DNA from: a virus
IMG/VR virus record: IMGVR_UViG_3300015171_000031
Span: 1 to 24,461 of that record
Length of the DNA stretch: 24,461 bases
Strand: one strand, 5' to 3'
Part shown: piece by piece, positions 7,848 through 15,546 of the stretch
Numbering within the stretch: position 1 is the first letter of the stretch
Layout of the letters: each line of letters begins with the position of its first letter
Position numbers and translations under genes: made by a program
Notes under the pieces: generated by a model
What the model was told of the DNA's origin: nothing
Database searches by the model: none
What the model saw: only the letters and a program-made list of their open reading frames with translations

Positions 7848-7939
7848 CGCGGCTGTTCCACGGGGAACGATCGAGGCTATTTACCGGAGGATCGCGCCCG
7901 TTGGCGTATATTCCGGCCAACTGCAGGAGTTCCTCATGA
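7844..7939 (+). CDS. Possible 31-aa micro-ORF bridging to the connector gene
   Basis: ATG 7844 overlaps the preceding stop (ATGA), and its TGA (7937-7939) overlaps the ATG at 7936 of the next gene. The predicted peptide (MTRLFHGERSRLFTGG and on to PANCRSSS) has no recognisable feature. It could simply be a chance frame in the 88-nt gap, which also carries the Shine-Dalgarno AGGAG for the next gene at 7925-7929. It is listed only because both ends show the overlap style used throughout this operon. Confidence 0.2.
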   Translation: MTRLFHGERSRLFTGGSRPLAYIPANCRSSS

Positions 7940-8433
7940 GCAGTCCAGCCCCGCCGCCAGCCTACCTGTCCTACATTTCGCTCACCGAGGCGAAGGAACA
8001 ACTGTCCTTGGACGACGGCCTGACCATCCATGATGCGCGGATCACCCGGCTGATTGGCGCGGCGATAGATTGGACGGAGAACTTCTGCGGGCGCTCGCTC
8101 GGCCAGCTGGTCGAATTGAACAGCCCGGCCGACAGCCCAACGACCCCGCTGCCGGAGCCGACTGACTCGCCGCACTACAGTTCCCCGCCCACCATGTCGG
8201 GCGTCATCGGCGTGCAGGGCTGGTCGGAGGGCTGGACGCTGCAGGATTGGCAGAATTATTACAGCAACAATCCGCTGCTTACGAACTACGCGCGCCCCTT
8301 AAGGCGCGATGTGAAGGAAGCGATCCTGATGCGGGTCGAACTGCTGTTCGATCGCAACACCGACAACTGGGAACTTCTCGACAAGACCATCACCGACATG
8401 CTGATGCCCTACCGGCTCGGGATGGGCGTATGA
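7936..8433 (+). CDS. Head-tail connector protein, HK97 gp6-like
   Basis: This is expected to form the ring beneath the portal that links head to tail. The 165-aa product has the family N-terminus YLSYISLTEAKEQLSLDDG, then DARITRLIGAAIDWTENFCG (gp6/YqbG-type helices). It ends RDVKEAILMRVELLFDRNTD, the usual C-terminal helix. A Pro/Ser-rich insertion of roughly 30 residues (positions 55-85) separates the two parts, and similar loops are common in this family. AGGAG lies 6 nt before ATG 7936. The stop overlaps the next start (ATGA). Confidence 0.85.
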   Translation: MSSPAPPPAYLSYISLTEAKEQLSLDDGLTIHDARITRLIGAAIDWTENFCGRSLGQLVELNSPADSPTTPLPEPTDSPHYSSPPTMSGVIGVQGWSEGWTLQDWQNYYSNNPLLTNYARPLRRDVKEAILMRVELLFDRNTDNWELLDKTITDMLMPYRLGMGV

Positions 8434-8654
8434 GGCCAGGGTGCGGTCTGTGCGGCAAAGTCCGGGCGCATTTGCCGGATGCGATCCGCTCAAGGCTTGA
8501 GGCGCTCGAGGCGCGGATGCACGCCGGGAAAGACTCGGCTATCGTTCTACCAACCAATACCACTGTGACCGTAGCTGGCCGCGCCGATTCGCCACAACAA
8601 TTGCCTGCAGTCCCGCAGGGTGGCGAAACCGGCGCGGATGGGGCGGGCATATGA
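8430..8654 (+). CDS. Small protein with N-terminal CxxC, unknown function
   Basis: The 74-aa product starts MRPGCGLCGKVRAHLPDAIR, with a CGLC pair that could bind metal or form a disulphide, followed by a helical stretch (SRLEALEARM) and a Thr/Ala/Gly-rich tail. Start and stop both overlap neighbours (ATGA at 8430 and at 8651), which supports genuine translation inside the head-tail joining block. I do not recognise a family. It could be a minor head-tail or accessory protein. Confidence 0.6.
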   Translation: MRPGCGLCGKVRAHLPDAIRSRLEALEARMHAGKDSAIVLPTNTTVTVAGRADSPQQLPAVPQGGETGADGAGI

Positions 8655-9064
8655 GACGCCGCGAAATCCGCCCCACCCAGTCGGGGGAGCTGCGCCACGT
8701 CTGCAACATCGAACAGCGGGTCGCGGGCGTGGACTCGACCGGAGCGCCAGGCGTGACGTACGCGCTGTGGGCGGAAAACGTGCGCTTCGCCATCGACGAT
8801 TGGAAACCTTACGAGAACATGCTCGCCCAGGCCGTCGAGCGCACGGTCATCACCCGCATCCGCATCCGCTACCGCCCCGGCATGTCGGGCGTCGCCTCGG
8901 GGACGTTCCGGCTGGTCTACCAGACAAACCCAGGGCGATCGCCGCCGCACTACGAAATTTACGACGTCATGGGCGCTGTTCGCGATATCAACCTGCGGGT
9001 CGAACTGCAGCTGACGTGTTCCTTGCGCGACGCGGCGGGCTTTCGCGTCGGGGCGACGGCGTGA
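8651..9064 (+). CDS. Head closure / head-tail adaptor protein (SPP1 gp16-like)
   Basis: This 137-aa protein should act as the stopper that closes the portal channel and receives the tail. It shows the family features: a short basic start, SGELRHVCNIEQRVAGVDST, YALWAENVRFAIDDWKPYE, and ITRIRIRYRPGMSG, a typical 'R-I-R-Y-R-p-g-i' strand of head-tail adaptors. It ends with the YEIYDVMGAVRDINLRVEL segment. Position after the gp6-like gene and before the gp10-like gene is canonical. It overlaps both neighbours by 4 nt. Confidence 0.85.
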   Translation: MRRREIRPTQSGELRHVCNIEQRVAGVDSTGAPGVTYALWAENVRFAIDDWKPYENMLAQAVERTVITRIRIRYRPGMSGVASGTFRLVYQTNPGRSPPHYEIYDVMGAVRDINLRVELQLTCSLRDAAGFRVGATA

Positions 9065-9501
9065 GCGAAACCCGTTCAAGTCTGGAGGGCGTCGCAGCGC
9101 TCACCAAGCAGCTGAACGAATTGAGTTCGCTCGAGGAGGGCAGGGCCTTGAAGCGGGCGGCGCGGGTGGGCATCAAGCAGACCTTCCTGCGTTCCGAATC
9201 CTTGATCACGGTCGGCACCAGGGCGTTTCGCACCTACCGCGGGCTGCTGGTCGCGCCGGGCTTCGCCAAGGCGAGCTTGCGAATCATCTCCACCATCAAC
9301 CGGGAGAAAAATATCGCCAGCGGCATCTTGGGCGTGCGCAAGGAGGCTTACTACGCGGTGTCGTTCCTGGAACGTGGCACGCGCAAGATGCCAGCCCAGC
9401 CGTGGATTCGCCGCGCGCTCTCGGAGGCGCGCACGCAGTCCGAGGAGGCCTTTCGCGACAGCATCAAGGACGCGGTTGAAAAGGCGGCCAGGAAGACATG
9501 A
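9061..9501 (+). CDS. HK97 gp10-like head-tail / tail completion protein
   Basis: The 146-aa product begins at GTG 9061, whose TGA-overlapping context (GTGA) matches its neighbours. It carries the gp10-type opening LEGVAALTKQLNELSSLEEG and KRAARVGIKQ. The C-terminal AYYAVSFLERGTRKMPAQPW motif is the diagnostic '...vEfGT.kmpaqPfirPA' signature of this family, followed by a charged helix. It belongs to the proteins that complete the tail proximal end and connect to the head closure ring. Confidence 0.85.
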   Translation: MSETRSSLEGVAALTKQLNELSSLEEGRALKRAARVGIKQTFLRSESLITVGTRAFRTYRGLLVAPGFAKASLRIISTINREKNIASGILGVRKEAYYAVSFLERGTRKMPAQPWIRRALSEARTQSEEAFRDSIKDAVEKAARKT

Positions 9502-9890
9502 GGCTCGAAACAGACCTGCGCGCGTTCCTGGTCGCCCAATCGGTCATCACCGACTTGGTGGCACAGAGAATTTTCGGGCTGCTGCGCGAGCCGCAGGCGG
9601 CGCTGCCTTCGATCAACATCCAGCGCCTGCACACGCAGCGCCAGGAGTTGTTTTGCGGGGTCTCGCCGCTCGCGATGGCCGACATGCAGATCGATGCGTA
9701 CGGGATCACCCCCGACGATGCCTGGACGGTAGCGCACGCATTGCGTCTGCTGCTCAAGGATTTCTCGGGCAACATGGGTGCGACCGTGGTCGAGAAAATC
9801 TTTCTCATCAACGAGTTTCCGATGGTGGACCCCGACCCAGGGGTCATTCGAGTGCTTCAGACCTATAACTTCTGGTACGTGGAGGATTGA
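9498..9890 (+). CDS. Tail completion / terminator protein, DUF3168-like
   Basis: The 130-aa product has the DUF3168 pattern: a helical N-terminus (LETDLRAFLVAQSVITDLVA), LPSINIQRLHT, DMQIDAYGITPDDAWTVAHA and a C-terminal strand region ending RVLQTYNFWYVED. Such proteins cap the tail tube end that meets the head (lambda gpU-like role). The ATG overlaps the previous stop (ATGA). The gene stops just before the tail tube gene, as in most HK97-like phages. Confidence 0.82.
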   Translation: MRLETDLRAFLVAQSVITDLVAQRIFGLLREPQAALPSINIQRLHTQRQELFCGVSPLAMADMQIDAYGITPDDAWTVAHALRLLLKDFSGNMGATVVEKIFLINEFPMVDPDPGVIRVLQTYNFWYVED

Positions 9891-9892
9891 CG

Positions 9893-10330
9893 ATGCCAAC
9901 TCCGAATCCCTTGACAACGCCCTTCGTGGGCAAAATCTTCTGGGCCGTGGGCGATGGCGCCTCGCCGGAAGTGTATACGCGCTACTGCGAGGTCGACGCC
10001 ATGAGCGGCATCGGCTCCGCCAACGCGCTGATCGACGTGACCACCTTCTGCTCGAACGGGTTCAAGGAATATATCCCTGGCCTGGCGGACGGCAAGCAGG
10101 TCACGATCGGGGCCAACTACGTGATGGGCGAGGCGGTTCAGGAAAGCCTGATCACCGACGTCGAGAACAAGACGAAGCGTAATTTTGAAGTGCAGATCGA
10201 CGGCGACTCGCCGTTTCGGCTGTTCAAGCTCACGCTCGCCATGCTCGACTGGGAATTGGACCCCCAGGTCGCCAAGCAGAACGTCATCAAGTTCGTGGGC
10301 AAAATCACAGGGCCGATCGTGCGGTCATGA
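9893..10330 (+). CDS. Major tail tube protein
   Basis: The 145-aa product is likely the repeating tail tube subunit. Sequence features are PFVGKIFWAVGDGASPEVYT, EVDAMSGIGSANALIDVTTF, EYIPGLADGKQVTIGANYVM, and a C-terminal half with FEVQIDGDSPFRLFKLTLAM, consistent with the beta-sandwich tube proteins of siphophages. A TTG six bases upstream is in frame, but GGAGG (9881-9885) fits ATG 9893 best. It lies between the completion protein and the tail chaperone, the standard position. Confidence 0.82.
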   Translation: MPTPNPLTTPFVGKIFWAVGDGASPEVYTRYCEVDAMSGIGSANALIDVTTFCSNGFKEYIPGLADGKQVTIGANYVMGEAVQESLITDVENKTKRNFEVQIDGDSPFRLFKLTLAMLDWELDPQVAKQNVIKFVGKITGPIVRS

Positions 10331-10602
10331 GCGGACTGATCGAGAGCACGGTTTCGGTTCGGGGTACGGTGTACACGGTGCGGGAAATCAGCGGGCGGCA
10401 CATGCGCGAGGTCAGGAAGCGCTTGAAGGATTCCCCGGAGACGGTCGAGGCGTATCTAGCCTGGGCCTGCACGGTCGATCCAAAGTTCGCCTCAGAACAG
10501 GCGGCGGCCGACGAATCGCATCTGGTGCTGAAGCTCTTGAGCGAGGAAGCGTTTCGCCTCTCGACGGCGGTGCCGGCCGAAGGCGAAGCAAAAAACGACT
10601 GA
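10327..10602 (+). CDS. Tail assembly chaperone, short form (lambda gpG-like)
   Basis: The 91-aa product (LIESTVSVRGTVYTVREISG, then RHMREVRKRLKDSPETVEAY) matches the short tail assembly chaperones found between tail tube and tape measure genes. The zero-frame stop TGA (10600-10602) lies just past an A AAA AAC heptamer. Most ribosomes should stop here, giving the G-like form; a minority shift to make the longer GT-like form. The start overlaps the tube stop (ATGA). Confidence 0.87.
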   Translation: MSGLIESTVSVRGTVYTVREISGRHMREVRKRLKDSPETVEAYLAWACTVDPKFASEQAAADESHLVLKLLSEEAFRLSTAVPAEGEAKND

Positions 10603-10937
10603 CGCCCGAGCAGCTATTCGAGCATCGGCTCGCGGCACTGCTCGGGCGTTCGTTGCAGGAACTCGACGAACTGCCGGCGCGTGAGCTGGAGCGCTGGGCG
10701 CGGTATTGGACCGAGGAGCCGTGGGGCACGATGCGTGACAACATGCACGCGGGCCTGATCATTTCGGAGCTGCTCAAGCCGCACTTGCCAGAGGGCGTAA
10801 CCATGTCGATCGAACAGTACATGTTGAGGCCGAAGGCCGATCTGGATGAAGCCGCGCGCGCAAGGTTCATCGCGACCTTGAGCGCCGAGGCGGCCCGCTC
10901 GGAACGGGCGGCGCGACGCAAAGTGCGGATGCCATGA
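10327..10937 (+). CDS. Tail assembly chaperone, -1 frameshift product (lambda gpGT-like)
   Basis: After the A AAA AAC heptamer (10590-10596) a -1 shift continues as KKRLTPEQLFEHRLAALLGR and on to AARRKVRMP, stopping at 10935-10937. The fusion would be 203 aa: 90 from the G part and 113 new. The -1 frame has no start codon of its own next to the junction. Its product has the character of the T domain (PEEPWGTMRDN-like segment YWTEEPWGTMRDNMHAGLII). The stop overlaps the tape measure ATG. In lambda and many siphophages this GT form binds the tape measure during tail assembly. The frameshift itself is inferred from the signal, not measured. Confidence 0.88.
10590..10649 (+). promoter_or_regulatory. 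-1 ribosomal frameshift signal: A AAA AAC plus 12-bp stem-loop
   Basis: The slippery heptamer A AAA AAC occupies 10590-10596 in correct phase (codons GCA AAA AAC). Five bases later begins a perfect 12-bp stem: 10602-10613 pairs with 10638-10649, and a G-U pair (10601/10650) could extend it. The 24-nt loop itself contains a smaller hairpin (10619-10623 with 10628-10632). The spacing is what a bacterial -1 stimulatory structure requires. Confidence 0.88.
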
Positions 10938-13489
10938 CCGATCTTGCCAGCCTCGTCGTCCGCATGCAGGCTGACAACAGCCAGTACATCAAGGCGCTCG
11001 ATCAGGCCAACAGCCGACTCCAACACTTCGCGCACCAGCAGGAAGAAGAATTCGATCAGCTGAAAGAGGGGTTTGCCAAACTCGGTGAGACGCTGATCGA
11101 GGCCTTCGCCGTTGAAAAGATTGTCGAGTTCGGGGTCTCGACCATCGAGTCGCTCGCGTCGCTCGATAAAATGTCGCAAAGCGCTGGCATCGCGGTCGAG
11201 GAACTGTCCTCGCTCAGACTCGCGTTCGCCGCCGGCGGTGTCTCGCAGGAGGAAATGGGCGTTGCGCTCAAGAAGCTCAACGTATCGCTCTCCGAAGCCG
11301 CAGGCAGCGCCACCAGCAAGGCGGGCGTCGCCTTTCGCGCCCTCGGGATCGAGGTCAAGAATTCCGATGGCAGCTTAAAGTCGCTCGACAAACTCCTGCC
11401 GGAAATCGCCACCAAGTTCAAGGACTCCGCGGACGGTCCCAACAAGGTTGCCATCGCCGTGGCGCTGATGGGCAAAGCCGGGCAGCAGATGATCCCGGTG
11501 CTGAACGAGGGCGCTGACGGCCTCGACAAAATCAGGAAGTCGGCCGAGGACGCGGGTCTGGTCATCGATGAAAAACTCGCGAAATCAGCCGAGGAGGCGT
11601 CGCGGAAATTTATCATCTTGAAAACGCAGATCGTGGACGGGTTCGGCGCGCAGCTGGCGAGCAGGCTCCTGCCCTCGCTCAACGACTTCGAGGATGCGCT
11701 CTCGAAGGGCGCGGGCAAGATGGAGTTCCTGGGCAACGCGGCCGACGTCGTCGTGGGAATTTTGAAAACGATGGTCGTGGTGCCGACCGTGATCCTCGGG
11801 TCGCTGGCGGCCCTGGGCGATGCGCTGAACGGGATCGGCAAGGCGTTCTATGACCTCGGGACGCTGAACTTTCTGAAAAATGGCTCCGACCTCACGGACG
11901 GGTTGAGTGCCGCCTGGCAGCGGCTCAAGTCGACGTTCGGGTTCGCGCACGACACGGTCATGGCGGGCCTGAAGGATGAGAAAAAAGGCGTCGATGAATT
12001 GGCGGAGGCGGTCAACGAGCACGCGAAGCTGGAACTGCCGAGCATCAAAGGGATCGAGGAGATCGACAAGGCCGATGCCAAACTCAAGGCGTTCTCGGAA
12101 GGCCTCAAGGAACAGGTGCTCGCGTTCGGGTTGGGCGGCGCGGCGGCGGTCAAGTTCAAACTGCAGACGGGTCAGCTCGCCGACGATTTTAAAAATGCGA
12201 GTGCCGAGGGCAAGAAGGCAGCGGCGGCGGCCATCGAATACGCCGTGGCCCTCGAAACCAAAAAAGACACCAAGACGGTCACCAACTACACCGACAACCT
12301 AGTCAAGCAGATCACGGCGCTCGAGGCCGGGTCGCTGGCCCAGGAGAACTACGCCCTGCACTCGGGAGCACTCGGCGAAGCGCTCGACCGGCTCGGCAAG
12401 AAAGGCGACGCCTATCGCGAATCGATCATGAAGGCCAAGGCCATCCTGGTCGATGACCAAGACGCCAAGGCCGTGCAGGCGCTGAGTGATAAATCGGATG
12501 TGCTGGCGGGGCGCTTGAACAAGGCGGCGCTCGCGGCGTTCGACCTGCAGTACCGGCTGCTGAAAACGAACCTGACCGCGGCCGGGGATCAGCAAGGCCT
12601 TGAGCAGCTGGCGACCGAGCGCGCGCACATCGATGCGCTCTCGAAGATCAATGAACTGAATTTGCACGCGGCAGAGATTCAGACAGACCTCGCCACCGCC
12701 GAGTCGAAAATCTCCCTGGCGCGCGCCCAAGGCCAGATCAGCGATATTCAGGCGGGCAATCAGGAAGCCGCCGTGCGCTCGCACGCCATCGATCAGCTCG
12801 ATCAAATCTACGCGCGGGAAAAGGATATTGCGGCGGGCGCGAACGATCCGGCGCTGGTCGATGGGGTGAAGAAATTCGGCGTCCAGATCGACGGCCTCAA
12901 AGTGCAGATGACCCAATTCGACAGCCAGGTCCGCCAGGGCCTCGAGGGCGCGTTCGCCCACAACTTCGCGGACTTGATCAACGGGGCCAAGTCGTTCAAG
13001 CAGGCGATCCTCGGGTTCCTGCAGGATATCGACAAGCAGTTCGTCGACATGATCGCGAAGGACTACGCGCAGAAGCTGTTCGCGGGCGCATCGGGTTCCT
13101 CATCGGGCGGCGCGTTGGGCGGGCTGTCAGGATTGCTCGGCGGCCTCCTGGGCGGCGGCGGTGCGGCGACCTCGGTGGCGGCCACGGGTGCGGGGGCGGT
13201 GGGCGGGGACACCGGAGCGCTCGCCAGCACCATCATCCCGGCGTTCGCTTCGGGCGGCACGTTGGATGCGGGCAAGGTCGGCATGGTCGGAGAGTCCGGC
13301 CCGGAGTATGTCTATTCCGGCTCGCAGAACATGAACGTGGTTCCCGCCGGCGGCGGCAAGCAGGTGAGCGTGACCAACCATTTCACCATCCAGGCTCCTG
13401 GCGGGACGATTAGCCGCGCATCGCAAATGCAGACGGCGGCGGCGGCCGCGCGCTCGCTCTCCCAGGCCAACAGGCGCAACAACACATGA
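10934..13489 (+). CDS. Tail tape measure protein
   Basis: At 851 aa this is the longest of the tail shaft genes and sets tail length; at roughly 0.15 nm per residue a tail of about 130 nm is predicted. N-terminal residues 1-60 (LASLVVRMQADNSQYIKALD) are typical of tape measures, followed by long helical and coiled-coil segments. A hydrophobic stretch near residues 270-300 (VVVGILKTMVVVPTVILGSL) could be membrane-inserting at DNA ejection. The C-terminus has a Gly-rich linker (about 715-770), then KVGMVGESGPEYVY and a 'VVPAGG' motif, the classic tape measure tail end. Start and stop overlap neighbours (ATGA). Confidence 0.93.
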   Translation: MTDLASLVVRMQADNSQYIKALDQANSRLQHFAHQQEEEFDQLKEGFAKLGETLIEAFAVEKIVEFGVSTIESLASLDKMSQSAGIAVEELSSLRLAFAAGGVSQEEMGVALKKLNVSLSEAAGSATSKAGVAFRALGIEVKNSDGSLKSLDKLLPEIATKFKDSADGPNKVAIAVALMGKAGQQMIPVLNEGADGLDKIRKSAEDAGLVIDEKLAKSAEEASRKFIILKTQIVDGFGAQLASRLLPSLNDFEDALSKGAGKMEFLGNAADVVVGILKTMVVVPTVILGSLAALGDALNGIGKAFYDLGTLNFLKNGSDLTDGLSAAWQRLKSTFGFAHDTVMAGLKDEKKGVDELAEAVNEHAKLELPSIKGIEEIDKADAKLKAFSEGLKEQVLAFGLGGAAAVKFKLQTGQLADDFKNASAEGKKAAAAAIEYAVALETKKDTKTVTNYTDNLVKQITALEAGSLAQENYALHSGALGEALDRLGKKGDAYRESIMKAKAILVDDQDAKAVQALSDKSDVLAGRLNKAALAAFDLQYRLLKTNLTAAGDQQGLEQLATERAHIDALSKINELNLHAAEIQTDLATAESKISLARAQGQISDIQAGNQEAAVRSHAIDQLDQIYAREKDIAAGANDPALVDGVKKFGVQIDGLKVQMTQFDSQVRQGLEGAFAHNFADLINGAKSFKQAILGFLQDIDKQFVDMIAKDYAQKLFAGASGSSSGGALGGLSGLLGGLLGGGGAATSVAATGAGAVGGDTGALASTIIPAFASGGTLDAGKVGMVGESGPEYVYSGSQNMNVVPAGGGKQVSVTNHFTIQAPGGTISRASQMQTAAAAARSLSQANRRNNT

Positions 13490-14133
13490 GTACCATCACG
13501 CCGGACCTGGCCGAGACCTTCCCCGCCTGTCCGACCTATGGGTTCATCGCGGAACCTAACTACCTGGTCAAGATCACGGCGCGCGAGGGCGGCTTCGAGC
13601 GGGTGCAGCGGGTGTGGTCGAGGCCGCTGCTCAAGTTCACCGGCGTGCCGTTGGGCGATCAGCCGTTCGAGGACATCGAAGACATTCTCGACTTCTGGCA
13701 CGCGATGGGTGGCATGTCGACGCCGTTTCGGTTTCGCGACTGGACCGACTACAAATCCTGCCGCCTGAAGGCAACCCCGGCCGCGACCGATCAACCGTTG
13801 ATCGCCTCGGGTGACTCGCCGCCCTCCTGGCGCCTGGTCAAGCAGTACGTGACCAAATCGGGCCGCACCATCCAGCAGCGCGAAATCACCAGGCCGATCG
13901 GCTCGACCATCCTCATCGCCAACCAGCTGGGCGCGGTGCAGACCGACTGGACTTTGAACGAAGCCACCGGCCTCCTGGTCGCCGGCGGCAGCTTTGTCGG
14001 CACCCCGCACGGCTGGGGCGGCGAGTTCGATGTGTGGTCACGCTTCGATGCGGTGTTCAATCCGGCGATCAGCGAGCACCAGGTCATGAACGTGACGGTC
14101 CACATTGCGCAGAAGCGCGAGCCGCTCGCGTGA
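13486..14133 (+). CDS. Distal tail protein, DUF2460-like
   Basis: The 215-aa product follows the tape measure, where DUF2460 (GTA rcc01695-like) proteins normally sit. Visible features are FPACPTYGFIAEPNYLVKIT near the N-terminus, WSRPLLKFT, a FWHAMGGMSTPFRFRDWTDY segment diagnostic for DUF2460, and the C-terminal FDVWSRFDAVFN followed by VTVHIAQKREPLA. It likely forms part of the ring at the tail tip. The GTGA overlap at its end starts a 27-residue micro-ORF. Confidence 0.88.
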   Translation: MSTITPDLAETFPACPTYGFIAEPNYLVKITAREGGFERVQRVWSRPLLKFTGVPLGDQPFEDIEDILDFWHAMGGMSTPFRFRDWTDYKSCRLKATPAATDQPLIASGDSPPSWRLVKQYVTKSGRTIQQREITRPIGSTILIANQLGAVQTDWTLNEATGLLVAGGSFVGTPHGWGGEFDVWSRFDAVFNPAISEHQVMNVTVHIAQKREPLA

Positions 14134-14213
14134 CTACGCTGGTGATTTTCGGCGTGCTGTACCTGGCCGCGATCGTCGGCATTGTCATTCGCGGCGTCTG
14201 GTTTCCCAAGTGA
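14130..14213 (+). CDS. 27-aa single-pass membrane micro-protein
   Basis: GTG 14130 overlaps the DUF2460 stop (GTGA), and its own TGA (14211-14213) overlaps the GTG at 14210 of the next gene (GTGA again). The peptide reads TTLVIFGVLYLAAIVGIVIR after the initiator, then GVWFPK: one strong transmembrane helix of about 20 residues with positive charge only near the C-terminus. Overlapping starts at both ends and the clear membrane segment argue that it is translated. Function is unknown; a holin-related, injection-related or superinfection role would be speculation. Confidence 0.5.
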   Translation: MTTLVIFGVLYLAAIVGIVIRGVWFPK

Positions 14214-15133
14214 AGATCATCCCGTCGCTGCTGCTCGCGGACATTAAGCAGCAGTCGACCACGCTCGCGTTCCTCTGGTCGATCACGCTGCTGAACGGCC
14301 GGGTCATTCGCGGCACGGAACACGACCTCGATATCGTGATGCCGACCGGCGCCGGCTGGCCGGACTCCGCGGCCGGGCACTACTTCGCCATCGCCAACGT
14401 GACCGCAGGCGATATCGCGAGCAATTCCGATATGTCGGTCGACAACCTGCAGGTCGACGGCGCGTTCCCGAGTGCGCCCTACACCGAGATCCTCGATATC
14501 ACCGTCGATGAAATCGAGGCGGGCCTGCTCGACATGGCGCCGGTCGCGGTCTACGTCTGCAATTGGGCGGCCCCGGCTCACGGCTGCTTTGAAATCAAAT
14601 CGGGTTTTTTGGGTGCGATCACGAGGGACAGCGACGGCAAGTACGTCACCGAGGTGCGCGGGCTTTCGCAGCTGCTCTCGCAGATCGTCGTCCAGACCTT
14701 CAGCGCCACCTGCAATGTCGTGAAATTCGGGGACGCGCGCTGCAAGTTCAACGTGGCCGCCGTGACCATCACCGGGACCGTCGCGACCGAGACCACGCAC
14801 CAGCTGTTCGCGGTCACGCTGGCGCAGGCCTCGCCGCTGCCCGCCTACAGCTACGTCGGCGGAACACTGACGTTCACGACCGGCCTCAACACGGGATTCG
14901 CGCGGGAAGTGAAGATCGATCCGAATCACAACGCGGGCATCATGCAGGTGTGGGATGACTTCCCCGAGACCATCGCGCCGGGCGACGCCTTCACGCTCTC
15001 GCCGGGCTGCGATCGGCAGCTGCTGACCTGCAAGAACGTCTACCACAACCTGGTCAACATGCGGGCCTACGGCCTGTTCATCCCAGGCACCGATGCGATC
15101 CTCGCCGGTCCTGCGACGGTGGCAGGGCTGTGA
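14210..15133 (+). CDS. Tail tip protein, DUF2163 plus BR0599-type C-terminal domain
   Basis: The 307-aa protein has two recognised parts. The N-terminal DUF2163-like region has SLLLADIKQQSTTLAFLWSI, LNGRVIRGTEHDLDIV, and DITVDEIEAGLLDMAPVAVY. The C-terminal BR0599-like region (after about residue 170) has Cys-containing segments CNVVKFGDARCKFN and GCDRQLLTCKNVYHNLVNMR, ending AYGLFIPGTDAI. It is homologous in type to GTA rcc01696-like baseplate proteins and sits in the same gene order (DUF2460, DUF2163, NlpC/P60, hub). GTG 14210 is chosen from the overlap; the frame is open further upstream, but the extra residues are low complexity. Confidence 0.88.
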   Translation: MKIIPSLLLADIKQQSTTLAFLWSITLLNGRVIRGTEHDLDIVMPTGAGWPDSAAGHYFAIANVTAGDIASNSDMSVDNLQVDGAFPSAPYTEILDITVDEIEAGLLDMAPVAVYVCNWAAPAHGCFEIKSGFLGAITRDSDGKYVTEVRGLSQLLSQIVVQTFSATCNVVKFGDARCKFNVAAVTITGTVATETTHQLFAVTLAQASPLPAYSYVGGTLTFTTGLNTGFAREVKIDPNHNAGIMQVWDDFPETIAPGDAFTLSPGCDRQLLTCKNVYHNLVNMRAYGLFIPGTDAILAGPATVAGL

Positions 15134-15546
15134 TCGCCACCGACCGACTGGTATTCCAGGCACGCCAGTGGGTGGGCGTGCCGTTCCTGCATCAAGGCCG
15201 AACGCGAAACGGCTGCGATTGTTTGGGATTTATTGCAGGCGTCCTGGGCGAGATCGGCTCGACGCTGTTCCTCGAGCACCTGCCGACCAACTACGGGCGC
15301 AATCCGCAGGCGCTGCTCATCGACGGCTTGACGGCGCTGGTCGAGCAGCATGTGCTGCAGGCGGGCGTGCTCCTGCTGATCGAGTGGCCGATGAGTGCCT
15401 TCCCCTCGCACGCGGCGATCTACACCGGCGAGAGCATCGTCCACGCCTATGAGGCGGCGGGCAAAGTCATCGAGACGGGCTATCGCGCGCCCTGGCCGGC
15501 GCGCACGGTGTCCGTCTGGACGCTGCCGGGCGTGACCTATGAGTAA
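15130..15546 (+). CDS. NlpC/P60-family tail peptidase
   Basis: This 138-aa protein likely opens peptidoglycan locally during DNA entry. The papain-like cysteine is in RTRNGCDCLGF (second Cys at the N-terminus of the helix), and the catalytic His is in FPSHAAIYTG, with the family 'W.G.PF.H.G' start seen as QWVGVPFLHQGR. It lies directly between the DUF2163 protein and the tail hub, the usual place for phage NlpC/P60 enzymes. GTG 15130 overlaps the previous stop, and 8 nt at its end overlap the hub gene. Confidence 0.9.
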   Translation: MIATDRLVFQARQWVGVPFLHQGRTRNGCDCLGFIAGVLGEIGSTLFLEHLPTNYGRNPQALLIDGLTALVEQHVLQAGVLLLIEWPMSAFPSHAAIYTGESIVHAYEAAGKVIETGYRAPWPARTVSVWTLPGVTYE

